From Gammaproteobacteria bacterium (GTDB taxonomy: Bacteria > Pseudomonadota > Gammaproteobacteria > Pseudomonadales > Pseudohongiellaceae), in NCBI GenBank assembly GCA_003451715.1, contig DMJN01000085.1:1-6157 (forward strand): a DNA stretch of 6,157 bases. The letters run 5' to 3'. Under the pieces are notes generated by a model. That model was not told where the DNA came from, made no database searches, and saw only the letters and a program-made list of their open reading frames with translations. A program made the translations under genes and the position numbers. This document shows positions 1 through 5,899 of this stretch, one piece after another. Position 1 is the first letter of the stretch. Every line of letters begins with the position of its first letter.

Positions 1-183
1 GAAGCAACCGCACTGCCGGTTTTCCAGTACCATTATGAAAGCCTGTGTAGACGGGTAGTTAATGGCGAGCAATTATCAATCGAACTGCCCCCGGCGCTCA
101 CCGAAAAAATTGAGCGCAAACTGGACAAGCAGGAAGCCAGAGCACGCATAGCCAAAATGAAGCAGGAGTTGGGATTAGAATAG
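1..183 (+). CDS. C-terminal end of an unrecognised protein (5' truncated by window)
   Basis: Frame 1 is open from the first base to a TAG at 181-183, giving 60 residues; a TAA follows immediately in frame (184-186), so there are tandem stops. I do not recognise the family. The visible part begins with a mixed stretch containing FQYHYESLCRR (visible residues 8-18), then ELPP (28-31), and ends in a strongly charged segment, about residues 33-57, rich in K, R, E and Q and lacking helix breakers, which should form one amphipathic or coiled-coil helix. No membrane segment is visible. The gene is convergent with ettA, and the palindrome at 189-254 separates the two stops. That it is a real gene rests on the open frame, the sensible composition, and an end placed just before a terminator-like hairpin. 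The start and most of the protein lie outside the window. Confidence 0.6.
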   Translation, partial: EATALPVFQYHYESLCRRVVNGEQLSIELPPALTEKIERKLDKQEARARIAKMKQELGLE

Positions 184-188
184 TAAAG

Positions 189-254
189 TAGGGATGGAGG
201 GACTAAATTTTAACCAGTCCTGAAACTGGTCAAAATTTAATCCCTCCGTCCCTA
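189..254. repeat. 66-bp near-perfect palindrome (REP-like hairpin) between convergent genes
   Basis: Arms 189-218 and 225-254 are 30 nt each and match at 27 of 30 positions around a 6-nt loop (219-224). The three unpaired positions (195/248, 203/240, 212/231) are all transitions, so each can be a G-U wobble in the transcript of one strand or the other. Each arm has a G/C-rich outer half (AGGGATGGAGGGA on the left) and an A/T-rich inner half (TAAATTTT), then ACCAGT near the loop. The length, near symmetry and intergenic placement fit a dispersed REP- or MITE-like repeat better than a simple terminator. A GTAG tetranucleotide overlaps the left foot (188-191); REP elements handled by RAYT (Y1) transposases carry such a tetranucleotide, but one occurrence could be chance. 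Repeat-family membership is inferred. Confidence 0.75.
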
Positions 255-258
255 TTTT
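189..258 (+). terminator. Candidate intrinsic terminator for the upstream + strand gene
   Basis: The long stem ending at 254 is followed directly by TTTT (255-258), and a T7 run comes a little later (265-271). The stop of the upstream gene lies 5 bases before the stem. On the minus strand the stem would follow the ettA stop by 15 bases, and the bases after it read CTTTACTATT, only moderately U-rich, so termination may work both ways but better on the + strand. The stem is much longer than a typical intrinsic terminator, so this may be a repeat serving as one. Confidence 0.4.
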
Positions 259-269
259 GAGCCCTTTTT

Positions 270-1940
270 TTACGCATCCAACTTGCGGTATTTCATACGC
301 GTTGGTTGGGCACTCTCACCGACCCGTTTCCGATGTTCTGCTTCGTAGTCCGAGTAGTTCCCTTCGTGCCAGAAAACCTGGCTGTCACCTTCGAAAGCGA
401 GAATGTGGGTACAGATACGATCCAGAAACCAGCGGTCGTGTGATACCACGATCACGCAGCCCGGAAATGCCAGCAGTCCTTCTTCCAGGGCGCGTAAGGT
501 TTCCACATCGAGATCGTTGGTAGGTTCATCGAGGAGCAATACATTGCCACCACGCCTTAGCAATTTGGCCATGTGCAGCCGGTTGCGCTCGCCACCGGAC
601 AGGTTCTTGACGAACTTCTGCTGATCACCGCCCTTGAAATTGAAGCGACTGGCATAGGCGCGCGAAGCGATTTCGTATTTACCGATATGCAGGATGTCCT
701 GTTCGTCGGAGATTTCCTGCCACACGGTATTTTCTCCGTTGAGATCGTCACGGCTTTGATCTACATAGGCCAGGTCCACGGTATCACCCAGTTCGATGCT
801 TCCATTATCGGGTTGCTCGGTACCTACCAGCATACGCAGAAAAGTCGTCTTGCCAGCGCCGTTACCGCCGATGATGCCGACGATGCTGCCCTTGGGGATG
901 GAAAAACTGATGTCATCGATCAGTGTGTTGCCGTCGAATCCCTTACTCAGATGATTGACTTCGATGACCTTGTCTCCCAGTCGGGGACCGGGCGGTATAT
1001 AGAGTTCCTGGGTCTCGCTGCGCTTCTGGAAATCCTGGGAATTGAGTTCCTCGAATCGGGCTATTCGAGCCTTGCTCTTGGACTGGCGCCCCTTGGGGTT
1101 GGACCGCACCCATTCCAGCTCGGACTTTATGGTGCGCTCGTGAGCAGCCTGCTGCTTTTCCTCGATGTCCAGCCGCGTCTCCTTGGTCTCGAGCCAGGCA
1201 CTGTAATTGCCTTCATAGGGAATGCCGTACCCACGGTCCAATTCGAGGATCCAACCGGCTGCGTTGTCGAGAAAATAGCGATCGTGTGTAATGGCCACAA
1301 CAGTCCCCGGATAGTCCTGCAGAAACCGCTCCAACCAAGCGACACTCTCGGCATCCAGGTGGTTGGTGGGCTCATCCAGCAATAACATATCGGGCTTGGA
1401 GAGCAATAATCGGCACAGGGCGACTCGGCGCTTTTCGCCACCGGACAGGCGACCCACATTGGTCTCCCAGGGTGGCAATCTCAGGGCATCGGCGGCTACG
1501 TCCAGAGTTCTCTCGATCTGCCAACCATCCACGGCATCGATCTCGTTCTGTAGCGAGCCCTGTTTCTCCAACAATTCATTCATCTCATCGTCGCTCATGG
1601 GCTCGGCAAATTTGTCGCTGATGGCATTGAACTCGTCGAGCAAGTCGACAATGTCCTTGATGCCTTCCAGCACATTGCCGCGTACATCCTGTGCCTCATT
1701 AAGTTGCGGTTCCTGGGGCAGGTAGCCGATCTTGATACCGGGTTGGGCGCGTGCTTCGCCATTTATCTCCTGGTCCTGGCCTGCCATGATTCTTAACAGC
1801 GTGGATTTGCCCGCACCGTTCAGACCCAGCACACCGATCTTCGCGCCCGGGAAAAACGACAGCGAGATATCCTTGAGGATCTCACGCTTGGGGGGGGCCA
1901 CCTTGCCAACCTGATGCATGGTATAGACAAACTGCGACAT
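270..1940 (-). CDS. ettA: Energy-dependent translational throttle protein EttA (ABC-F ATPase)
   Basis: A 556-residue soluble protein with two ABC ATPase domains and no membrane segments; E. coli EttA has 555. EttA binds the ribosomal E site next to the P-site tRNA and gates the first elongation steps according to ATP/ADP. Domain 1 has Walker A GLNGAGKST (39-47), signature LSGGE (165-169), Walker B with catalytic E190 and switch H219. Domain 2 has Walker A GGNGAGKTT (358-366), LSGGE (447-451), catalytic E472 and H501. The two glutamates sit two residues beyond the E. coli ones (188, 470). The helical insert at about 95-140 matches the EttA 'arm'. The basic linker at about 244-324, including KGRQSKSKAR, matches the P-site tRNA interaction motif, which supports EttA over Uup or YheS. 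The start is the ATG at 1940-1938, preceded by AGGAG (1951-1947) with a 6-base gap, and the MSQFVYTMHQVGKV opening is typical. An 8-C run spans codons 15-17. Confidence 0.97.
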   Translation of the reverse strand: MSQFVYTMHQVGKVAPPKREILKDISLSFFPGAKIGVLGLNGAGKSTLLRIMAGQDQEINGEARAQPGIKIGYLPQEPQLNEAQDVRGNVLEGIKDIVDLLDEFNAISDKFAEPMSDDEMNELLEKQGSLQNEIDAVDGWQIERTLDVAADALRLPPWETNVGRLSGGEKRRVALCRLLLSKPDMLLLDEPTNHLDAESVAWLERFLQDYPGTVVAITHDRYFLDNAAGWILELDRGYGIPYEGNYSAWLETKETRLDIEEKQQAAHERTIKSELEWVRSNPKGRQSKSKARIARFEELNSQDFQKRSETQELYIPPGPRLGDKVIEVNHLSKGFDGNTLIDDISFSIPKGSIVGIIGGNGAGKTTFLRMLVGTEQPDNGSIELGDTVDLAYVDQSRDDLNGENTVWQEISDEQDILHIGKYEIASRAYASRFNFKGGDQQKFVKNLSGGERNRLHMAKLLRRGGNVLLLDEPTNDLDVETLRALEEGLLAFPGCVIVVSHDRWFLDRICTHILAFEGDSQVFWHEGNYSDYEAEHRKRVGESAQPTRMKYRKLDA

Positions 1941-1986
1941 GCTTTGCTCCTGGGGGATTCTGCTAAGCGAATAAAACGAGGGCGCT

Positions 1987-1995
1987 ATTATGGCA
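1987..1995 (-). promoter_or_regulatory. Candidate extended -10 promoter of ettA
   Basis: Read on the minus strand this is TGCCATAAT, i.e. TGn followed by CATAAT, one mismatch from the -10 consensus. It lies 46 bases upstream of the ettA start codon, leaving a 5' leader of roughly 40 nt. No good -35 is visible: at 17-bp spacing the hexamer is CCCCAT (2015-2010), which falls inside repeat copy A. An extended -10 can work without a strong -35. Confidence 0.45.
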
Positions 1996-2003
1996 TAGCA
2001 AAA

Positions 2004-2037
2004 TAATCAATGGGGTCAGGGACACTTGATCTCATAA
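2004..2037 (+). repeat. Repeat copy A (inverted relative to B and C)
   Basis: Core GGGGTCAGGGACACTTGATC (2012-2031), preceded by TAATCAAT and followed by TCATAA. It is the exact reverse complement of copy C over its whole length, and of copy B over 28 bases with one difference (G2012 opposite T2085, a G-U wobble in + strand RNA). Confidence 0.85.
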
Positions 2038-2065
2038 CCTTTTAGAACAGAGCATCCGGTTTCTC

Positions 2066-2096
2066 GATCAAGTGTCCCTGACCCTATTGATTACTG
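2066..2096 (-). repeat. Repeat copy B (internal, direct with C)
   Basis: Matches copy C (2108-2138) at 30 of 31 bases, with a 42-bp offset; the single difference is T2085 against C2127. Upstream of the shared GATCAAG the two differ (TTTCTC before B, TTATGA before C), so B lacks the outer TCATAA extension that A and C share. Confidence 0.85.
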
Positions 2097-2101
2097 AAAG
2101 A

Positions 2102-2138
2102 TTATGAGATCAAGTGTCCCTGACCCCATTGATTACTG
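2102..2138 (-). repeat. Repeat copy C (right terminal copy, adjoining the glyA promoter region)
   Basis: Bases 2102-2135 are the perfect partner of copy A, and 2108-2138 is the direct match to copy B. It ends immediately before the candidate glyA -10 box at 2139, so any -35 contact for glyA would fall within this repeat. Confidence 0.85.
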
Positions 2139-2144
2139 TAGAAT
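2139..2144 (+). promoter_or_regulatory. Candidate -10 box of glyA
   Basis: TAGAAT differs from the TATAAT consensus at one position and would start transcription near 2151, about 36 nt before the glyA ATG. No acceptable -35 is present at 16-18 bp spacing (the sequence there is GTGTCCCT, from repeat copy C), and the TG is not placed for an extended -10. The box is followed by AGCGCC, as is the ettA -10 on the other strand. I saw no PurR operator or glycine riboswitch upstream of glyA. Confidence 0.3.
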
Positions 2145-2186
2145 AGCGCCTTCGAAAAATCCCCAGTTCATCCAGCGGAGTATTAG

Positions 2187-3440
2187 ATGTTCAACAGCGA
2201 TGTCAGCCTATCGGAATTTGACCCAGAAATTAGCGCGGCTATCGAAGCAGAAAAGACTCGCCAGGAAGAACATATCGAATTGATCGCATCGGAAAACCAC
2301 ACCAGTCCTCTGGTGATGGAGGCACAGGGATCCGTGCTCACCAATAAATACGCAGAAGGCTATCCCGGCAAACGTTATTACGGCGGTTGTGAAAACGTCG
2401 ATGTCGTAGAGGAACTTGCTATTTCCCGAGCCAAGACCTTATTCAAGGCGGATTTCGCGAATGTACAACCACATTCCGGCTCACAGGCTAATTCCGCTGC
2501 CTACATGGCGATGTTACAGCCAGGAGATACCCTGCTGGGCATGAGCCTCGCCGATGGTGGCCACCTGACCCATGGTGCCAGTGTCAGTTCCTCGGGGCGA
2601 CTTTATAAAGCGGTGCAGTATGGGCTGAAAAATGACACCGGTGAGATCGACTATGCACAGGTCGAAAAGTTGGCACAGGAGCACAAACCGAAACTCATCG
2701 TGGCTGGATTTTCTGCCTACTCGAGAGTAATAGACTGGCAGAAGTTTCGGGAAATTGCCGACAGTGTCGGGGCTTTCTTCATGGTGGACATGGCTCATGT
2801 ATCCGGCTTGATCGCCGCCGGCGTCTATCCCAGCCCGGTAAACATCGCCGATGTGACCACTACTACCACGCACAAGACCCTGCGCGGCCCACGCGGTGGA
2901 TTAATACTGGCACGTTCTAATCCCGAACTGGAGAAGAAGCTCAATTTCGCCGTGTTTCCGGAAAGCCAGGGTGGTCCGCTGATGCACGTAATTGCGGCAA
3001 AAGCCGTGTGTCTGAAAGAGGCCATGAGTGAAGATTTTGTAAGCTACCAGAAGCAAACGCTGGTGAATGCCCAGACAATGGCGCAAGTCTTCATGGAACG
3101 GGGCTATGACATCGTTTCCCATGGCACTGACGATCACTTGTTCTTGCTAAGTTTGATCAAGCAGGGTATGACAGGAAAAGATGCCGATGCTGCACTAGGT
3201 AGAGCGAACATTACTGTTAACAAGAACGCTGTACCTAACGATCCCAATCCACCATTCGTTACCAGTGGCTTGCGAATAGGATCGCCTGCGGTTACGACAC
3301 GTGGATTCAAAAAGGCTGAAGTCAATGAACTGACGACATGGATGTGCGATATACTGGATGACATTACGAACGAAACTAAAATTGCAGAGGTAAAACAGAA
3401 AGTGTTGGATCTTTGCTCAAGATTCCCCGTATATCAATAG
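2187..3440 (+). CDS. glyA: Serine hydroxymethyltransferase
   Basis: A 417-residue cytosolic PLP enzyme (E. coli GlyA also has 417). It converts serine and tetrahydrofolate to glycine and 5,10-methylene-THF, the main source of one-carbon units for purine, thymidylate and methionine synthesis. The PLP lysine is K230 in [15 protein letters not shown]201 and H204 in VDMAHVSG contact the cofactor. S35 (IASEN), Y55, E57 and Y65 in the [15 protein letters not shown] segment are the folate and serine site residues contributed across the dimer. R363 in SGLRIGSPA binds the substrate carboxylate. The [14 protein letters not shown] segment resembles pseudomonad enzymes more than E. coli (VNFSGKLYN). The start is supported by GGAG at 2177-2180, 6 bases before the ATG. 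It is divergent from ettA, and nrdR follows 26 bases after its stop, probably in the same transcript. No missing key residue was seen. Confidence 0.98.
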   Translation: MFNSDVSLSEFDPEISAAIEAEKTRQEEHIELIASENHTSPLVMEAQGSVLTNKYAEGYPGKRYYGGCENVDVVEELAISRAKTLFKADFANVQPHSGSQANSAAYMAMLQPGDTLLGMSLADGGHLTHGASVSSSGRLYKAVQYGLKNDTGEIDYAQVEKLAQEHKPKLIVAGFSAYSRVIDWQKFREIADSVGAFFMVDMAHVSGLIAAGVYPSPVNIADVTTTTTHKTLRGPRGGLILARSNPELEKKLNFAVFPESQGGPLMHVIAAKAVCLKEAMSEDFVSYQKQTLVNAQTMAQVFMERGYDIVSHGTDDHLFLLSLIKQGMTGKDADAALGRANITVNKNAVPNDPNPPFVTSGLRIGSPAVTTRGFKKAEVNELTTWMCDILDDITNETKIAEVKQKVLDLCSRFPVYQ

Positions 3441-3466
3441 ATATATGGTACTTAGATAGGTTTATT

Positions 3467-3928
3467 ATGCATTGTCCTTTTTGTAGCGCAGTTGATACCA
3501 AAGTAATTGACTCCAGGTTAGTCTCTGAGGGTAACCATGTACGCAGGCGCCGAGAATGCATTACCTGTGAAGAGAGATTTACTACCTACGAATCTGCCGA
3601 ACTGGTTATGCCGAAGATTATTAAACAGGACGGTATTCGTGAGCCATTCAATGAGGATAAGCTGCTAGCCGGCCTGACTAAGGCATTGGAAAAGAGGCCA
3701 GTCAGCGTAGAAAAAGTCGAAGAAGCGGTAAATAGAATCAAGGCAACAATTCGTGCTACAGGGGAACGCGAAATACCATCTCGTGATGTTGGTGAACAGG
3801 TCATGAAAGAATTGCGGGACCTCGATGAAGTCGCGTTCGTCAGATTTGCATCAGTTTATCGAAGCTTCAAAGACCTGAATGAGTTTCGAGAAGAGATAGA
3901 TCGCCTTTCCAAAGATAGCTCCAGCTAA
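3467..3928 (+). CDS. nrdR: Transcriptional repressor NrdR (Zn-ribbon / ATP-cone)
   Basis: A 153-residue DNA-binding regulator (E. coli NrdR has 149). It senses ATP/dATP and represses ribonucleotide reductase operons by binding paired NrdR boxes in their promoters. The N-terminal zinc ribbon has its four cysteines at C3, C6 (CPFC) and C31, C34 (CITCEERF), with the basic run VRRRREC between them for DNA contact. The ATP-cone domain spans about residues 49-139, starting PKIIKQDG. The ATG at 3467 was chosen because family members begin MHCPFC or MRCPFC; an in-frame TTG at 3413 would add 18 unrelated residues overlapping the end of glyA. The ribosome site is weak (ATAGG, 3456-3460), and the 26-bp gap after glyA suggests co-transcription. 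No NrdR box was seen in the window, so its targets lie elsewhere. The nrdR-rib arrangement is common in Proteobacteria. Confidence 0.97.
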   Translation: MHCPFCSAVDTKVIDSRLVSEGNHVRRRRECITCEERFTTYESAELVMPKIIKQDGIREPFNEDKLLAGLTKALEKRPVSVEKVEEAVNRIKATIRATGEREIPSRDVGEQVMKELRDLDEVAFVRFASVYRSFKDLNEFREEIDRLSKDSSS

Positions 3929-3966
3929 GTCTACAGACCTTCAAACTGCACTAAGCCCTCTCATTC

Positions 3967-3975
3967 TGATAGAAT
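3967..3975 (+). promoter_or_regulatory. Candidate extended -10 promoter for the riboflavin genes
   Basis: TGATAGAAT is TGn followed by TAGAAT, one mismatch from TATAAT. It lies in the 125-bp nrdR-ribD gap, the longest gap in the glyA-to-ribBA series, and would start transcription near 3982, about 70 nt before the ribD ATG. The hexamer 17 bp upstream (TGCACT, 3947-3952) is a poor -35. The leader is too short and lacks the conserved blocks for an FMN riboswitch. Confidence 0.45.
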
Positions 3976-4053
3976 CATTTGTCCTCCTGCGTGATTCGAT
4001 TGCGCAGCATGCTAGAAAAAATGAAGACAGCCGAATGGTCATAGAGTTGAGAA

Positions 4054-5214
4054 ATGAAATCGATCAATAACTCTTCGCTGGATACAATATTTATTGACTG
4101 GCCGGTCCATATGCAGAGAGCAATTGACCTGGCACAGAGAGTTCGGACAGCCACTCCGAATCCTCGGGTTGGTTGTGTACTCGTAAAAGGTGTCGAGGTT
4201 ATCGGTGAAGGCTGGCATGTGGCAGCAGGCGAGGCTCACGCGGAAGTGGCCGCGCTTGAGAATGCAGGCGAGTCGAATACCTGCACGGAGGCGTTCGTCA
4301 GCCTCGAACCCTGCGCACACACCGGCCGCACGGCACCTTGCAGTGAGGCACTGATTGCCGCCGGAGTCGGTAAAGTAATCATCGCATCACTGGATCCAAA
4401 CCCACTAGTAGCCGGCAAGGGTGTCGAGCAACTGGAGCAGGCGGGTGTCGAAGTGTATCAATTAGTGGATTTTGAAGAACAGTCCCGGGAGATTAATCCG
4501 GGCTATTTCAAGCGGCGTGAGGAGGGGATCCCCTACGTGCGATTAAAGTTGGCCATGAGCCTCGATGGGAGAACGGCGCTGGCAAATGGGCAGAGTAAAT
4601 GGATTACCAGTGAAGCTGCAAGAAGTGATGTCCAGAAACTTCGAGCCAGTGCCTCTGCGGTAATTACCGGAATCAATACCGTGCTTGTCGATGATCCTTC
4701 TCTCAATGTTAGAAGTGCTGAATTGCCAGAAAGCCAGGATGACTTAGAGTCAGGCGCAAAAGTGCTAAGGCATCAGCCACTTCGAGTAGTCGTCGATAGT
4801 CAATTGCGGACACCTGGCACCGCTAAAATTGTTTGCAATGAAGGATTGGTCAAAATTTATTCCACGGCTGATTTTGCCGAAGAGAAAAACCTTGCGGATA
4901 ATGTGGAAATAGTAAAAGCCACTGTGTCGGGAGAGGGAGTCGATCTGCAATTTGTGTTAGAATCGCTGGCCTCCGATTTCTCTTGCAATGATGTGTTGGT
5001 AGAAGCAGGATCAACGCTAAGCGGTGCCTTTATCGAAGCGGGATTAGTAGATGAACTGATTGTCTACATAGCTCCCAGGTTACTCGGCAGTGATGCCAAG
5101 CCGCTATTGGAAATACACGGGCTACAATCTCTGGCCGAAAGTCACCAATTTCACGTCAGCCAATTGGATCGGATCGGAGACGATATTCGAGTGATACTCA
5201 AACAGGCTCCCTAA
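4054..5214 (+). CDS. ribD: Bifunctional riboflavin biosynthesis deaminase/reductase RibD
   Basis: A 386-residue cytosolic enzyme (E. coli RibD is about 367) that deaminates the diaminopyrimidine product of GTP cyclohydrolase II and then reduces its ribosyl side chain with NADPH. The N-terminal deaminase domain (about 20-155) carries the zinc site: H62 and E64 in HAE, C87 in LEPCAH, and C96, with TPNPRVGCV at 34-42. The C-terminal reductase domain (about 160-384) opens PYVRLKLAMSLDGRTA (160-175), then KWITS (182-186), GINTVLVDDP (206-215) and VEAGSTLSGAFIEAGLVDE from residue 316. The start is the ATG at 4054, with GAG at 4044-4046. A second in-frame ATG at 4111 (M20) lies at the E. coli-like MxRAIxLA position, so the first 19 residues are less certain; pseudomonad homologues often have a similar leader. 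The stop is 2 bases before ribE, so the two are probably translationally coupled. Confidence 0.97.
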   Translation: MKSINNSSLDTIFIDWPVHMQRAIDLAQRVRTATPNPRVGCVLVKGVEVIGEGWHVAAGEAHAEVAALENAGESNTCTEAFVSLEPCAHTGRTAPCSEALIAAGVGKVIIASLDPNPLVAGKGVEQLEQAGVEVYQLVDFEEQSREINPGYFKRREEGIPYVRLKLAMSLDGRTALANGQSKWITSEAARSDVQKLRASASAVITGINTVLVDDPSLNVRSAELPESQDDLESGAKVLRHQPLRVVVDSQLRTPGTAKIVCNEGLVKIYSTADFAEEKNLADNVEIVKATVSGEGVDLQFVLESLASDFSCNDVLVEAGSTLSGAFIEAGLVDELIVYIAPRLLGSDAKPLLEIHGLQSLAESHQFHVSQLDRIGDDIRVILKQAP

Positions 5215-5216
5215 TT

Positions 5217-5879
5217 GTGTTTACAGGAATTATCGAAGCGATTGGAACCGTATATGCCCTTAAGCAGGTAGATTCTGAATGGCGCGTGACTATCGATGCC
5301 GGGGAGCTGGATTTGCTTGATGTCAAACTCGGGGACAGCATCGCGGTCAGTGGATGTTGCCTTACAGTAGTTGAATTCGGAGACGGTCGTTTCGGTGCCG
5401 ATGTTTCACAAGAAACTATGCGTTGTACAACATTGGGTGCGCTTCAGAAAGGCGCTCGAGTAAATCTGGAGAAGGCGATGCTGGCAAACAGCCGATTCGG
5501 TGGACATATTGTTAGTGGTCATGTCGATGGTGTAGGCGAGCTCACCGACTCGTGCCCCGAGGGTAAGAGTGTAAAGCTGGAGTTCGATATTCCTGCAGAG
5601 TTGGCGAAGTATGTCGCCGCCAAGGGATCGATCTGTATCGATGGCACCAGTTTGACAGTGAATACAGTGGCCGGAAATTCATTCACAATCAATGTAATTC
5701 CGCATACTCAGGAAGAAACGATTATCGGACGCTACCAAACAGGCCAGCGAGTAAACATAGAGGTGGACCTGGTAGCGCGCTACCTGGAACGCTTGATGTC
5801 CGGAGAAATTGCGAGCGATTCACTGTCATCTGACATCGATGTGGATTTTCTAAAACAACATGGTTTTAATTCATCCTGA
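5217..5879 (+). CDS. ribE: Riboflavin synthase (alpha chain)
   Basis: A 220-residue enzyme (E. coli RibC has 213) that dismutates two 6,7-dimethyl-8-ribityllumazine molecules to riboflavin plus the diaminopyrimidine; it acts as a trimer. Two tandem lumazine-binding barrels are visible. The first, about 1-94, begins MFTGIIEA and has SGCCLTV (45-51, with C48 at the position of the E. coli active-site cysteine). The second, about 95-195, begins [13 protein letters not shown] and has DGTSLTV (142-148). The repeated SGCCLTV/DGTSLTV motifs show the internal duplication. The start is a GTG at 5217, fixed by the near-invariant FTGI opening; it lies only 2 bases after the ribD stop, with a weak AGG (5204-5206) 10 bases upstream, so reinitiation after ribD is likely. 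The tail ends FLKQHGF, as in many proteobacterial homologues. Some genomes name this gene ribC. Confidence 0.97.
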   Translation: MFTGIIEAIGTVYALKQVDSEWRVTIDAGELDLLDVKLGDSIAVSGCCLTVVEFGDGRFGADVSQETMRCTTLGALQKGARVNLEKAMLANSRFGGHIVSGHVDGVGELTDSCPEGKSVKLEFDIPAELAKYVAAKGSICIDGTSLTVNTVAGNSFTINVIPHTQEETIIGRYQTGQRVNIEVDLVARYLERLMSGEIASDSLSSDIDVDFLKQHGFNSS

Positions 5880-5899
5880 ATAGAGCGTCTAAACCCATC

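Larger units (their letters stand above)
2004..2135. mobile_element. 132-bp MITE/REP-like element with 34-bp perfect terminal inverted repeats
   Basis: The ends 2004-2037 and 2102-2135 are exact reverse complements over 34 of 34 bases, and a third, nearly identical copy lies between them (2066-2096). There is no coding capacity. The element begins and ends with TA, so a TA target duplication as in mariner-type MITEs is possible, but a palindrome starting with TA gives this trivially, and the outer flanks (GCAAAA left, CTGTAG right) show no longer duplication. The alternative reading is a cluster of REP-type units, one inverted and two direct, spread by a transposase elsewhere in the genome. 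It occupies the middle of the ettA/glyA divergent region. Confidence 0.6.

Noticed and set aside
573..1385. A long + strand open frame (270 codons) entirely inside ettA on the opposite strand
   Set aside because: It is antisense to a certain gene whose GC-rich codons leave few stops on the other strand; its translation has no recognisable motif.
2004..2135. A CRISPR-like array, because of three similar about 30-bp units
   Set aside because: Units are in mixed orientation, spacers are 5 to 34 bp and irregular, and there are no cas genes; inverted pairing fits palindromic repeats instead.
3405..3443. A promoter for nrdR at the end of glyA (TTGGAT, then TATATC or TAGATA)
   Set aside because: Spacing is 18-19 bp and the -10 matches are poor; A/T-rich sequence alone explains them, so read-through from glyA is the simpler view.
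3413..3466. A longer NrdR starting at the in-frame TTG 3413
   Set aside because: It would add 18 residues unlike any NrdR and overlap the end of glyA; the family begins at M(H/R)CPFC, which is at 3467.
3929..4053. An FMN riboswitch in front of the riboflavin genes
   Set aside because: The gap is short and shows none of the conserved RFN blocks; in Gammaproteobacteria this element is usually found before a separate ribB.
4111..5214. RibD starting at the internal ATG 4111
   Set aside because: It would fit the E. coli N terminus, but there is no ribosome site just before it, and a short leader is normal in related RibD proteins; kept only as an alternative.
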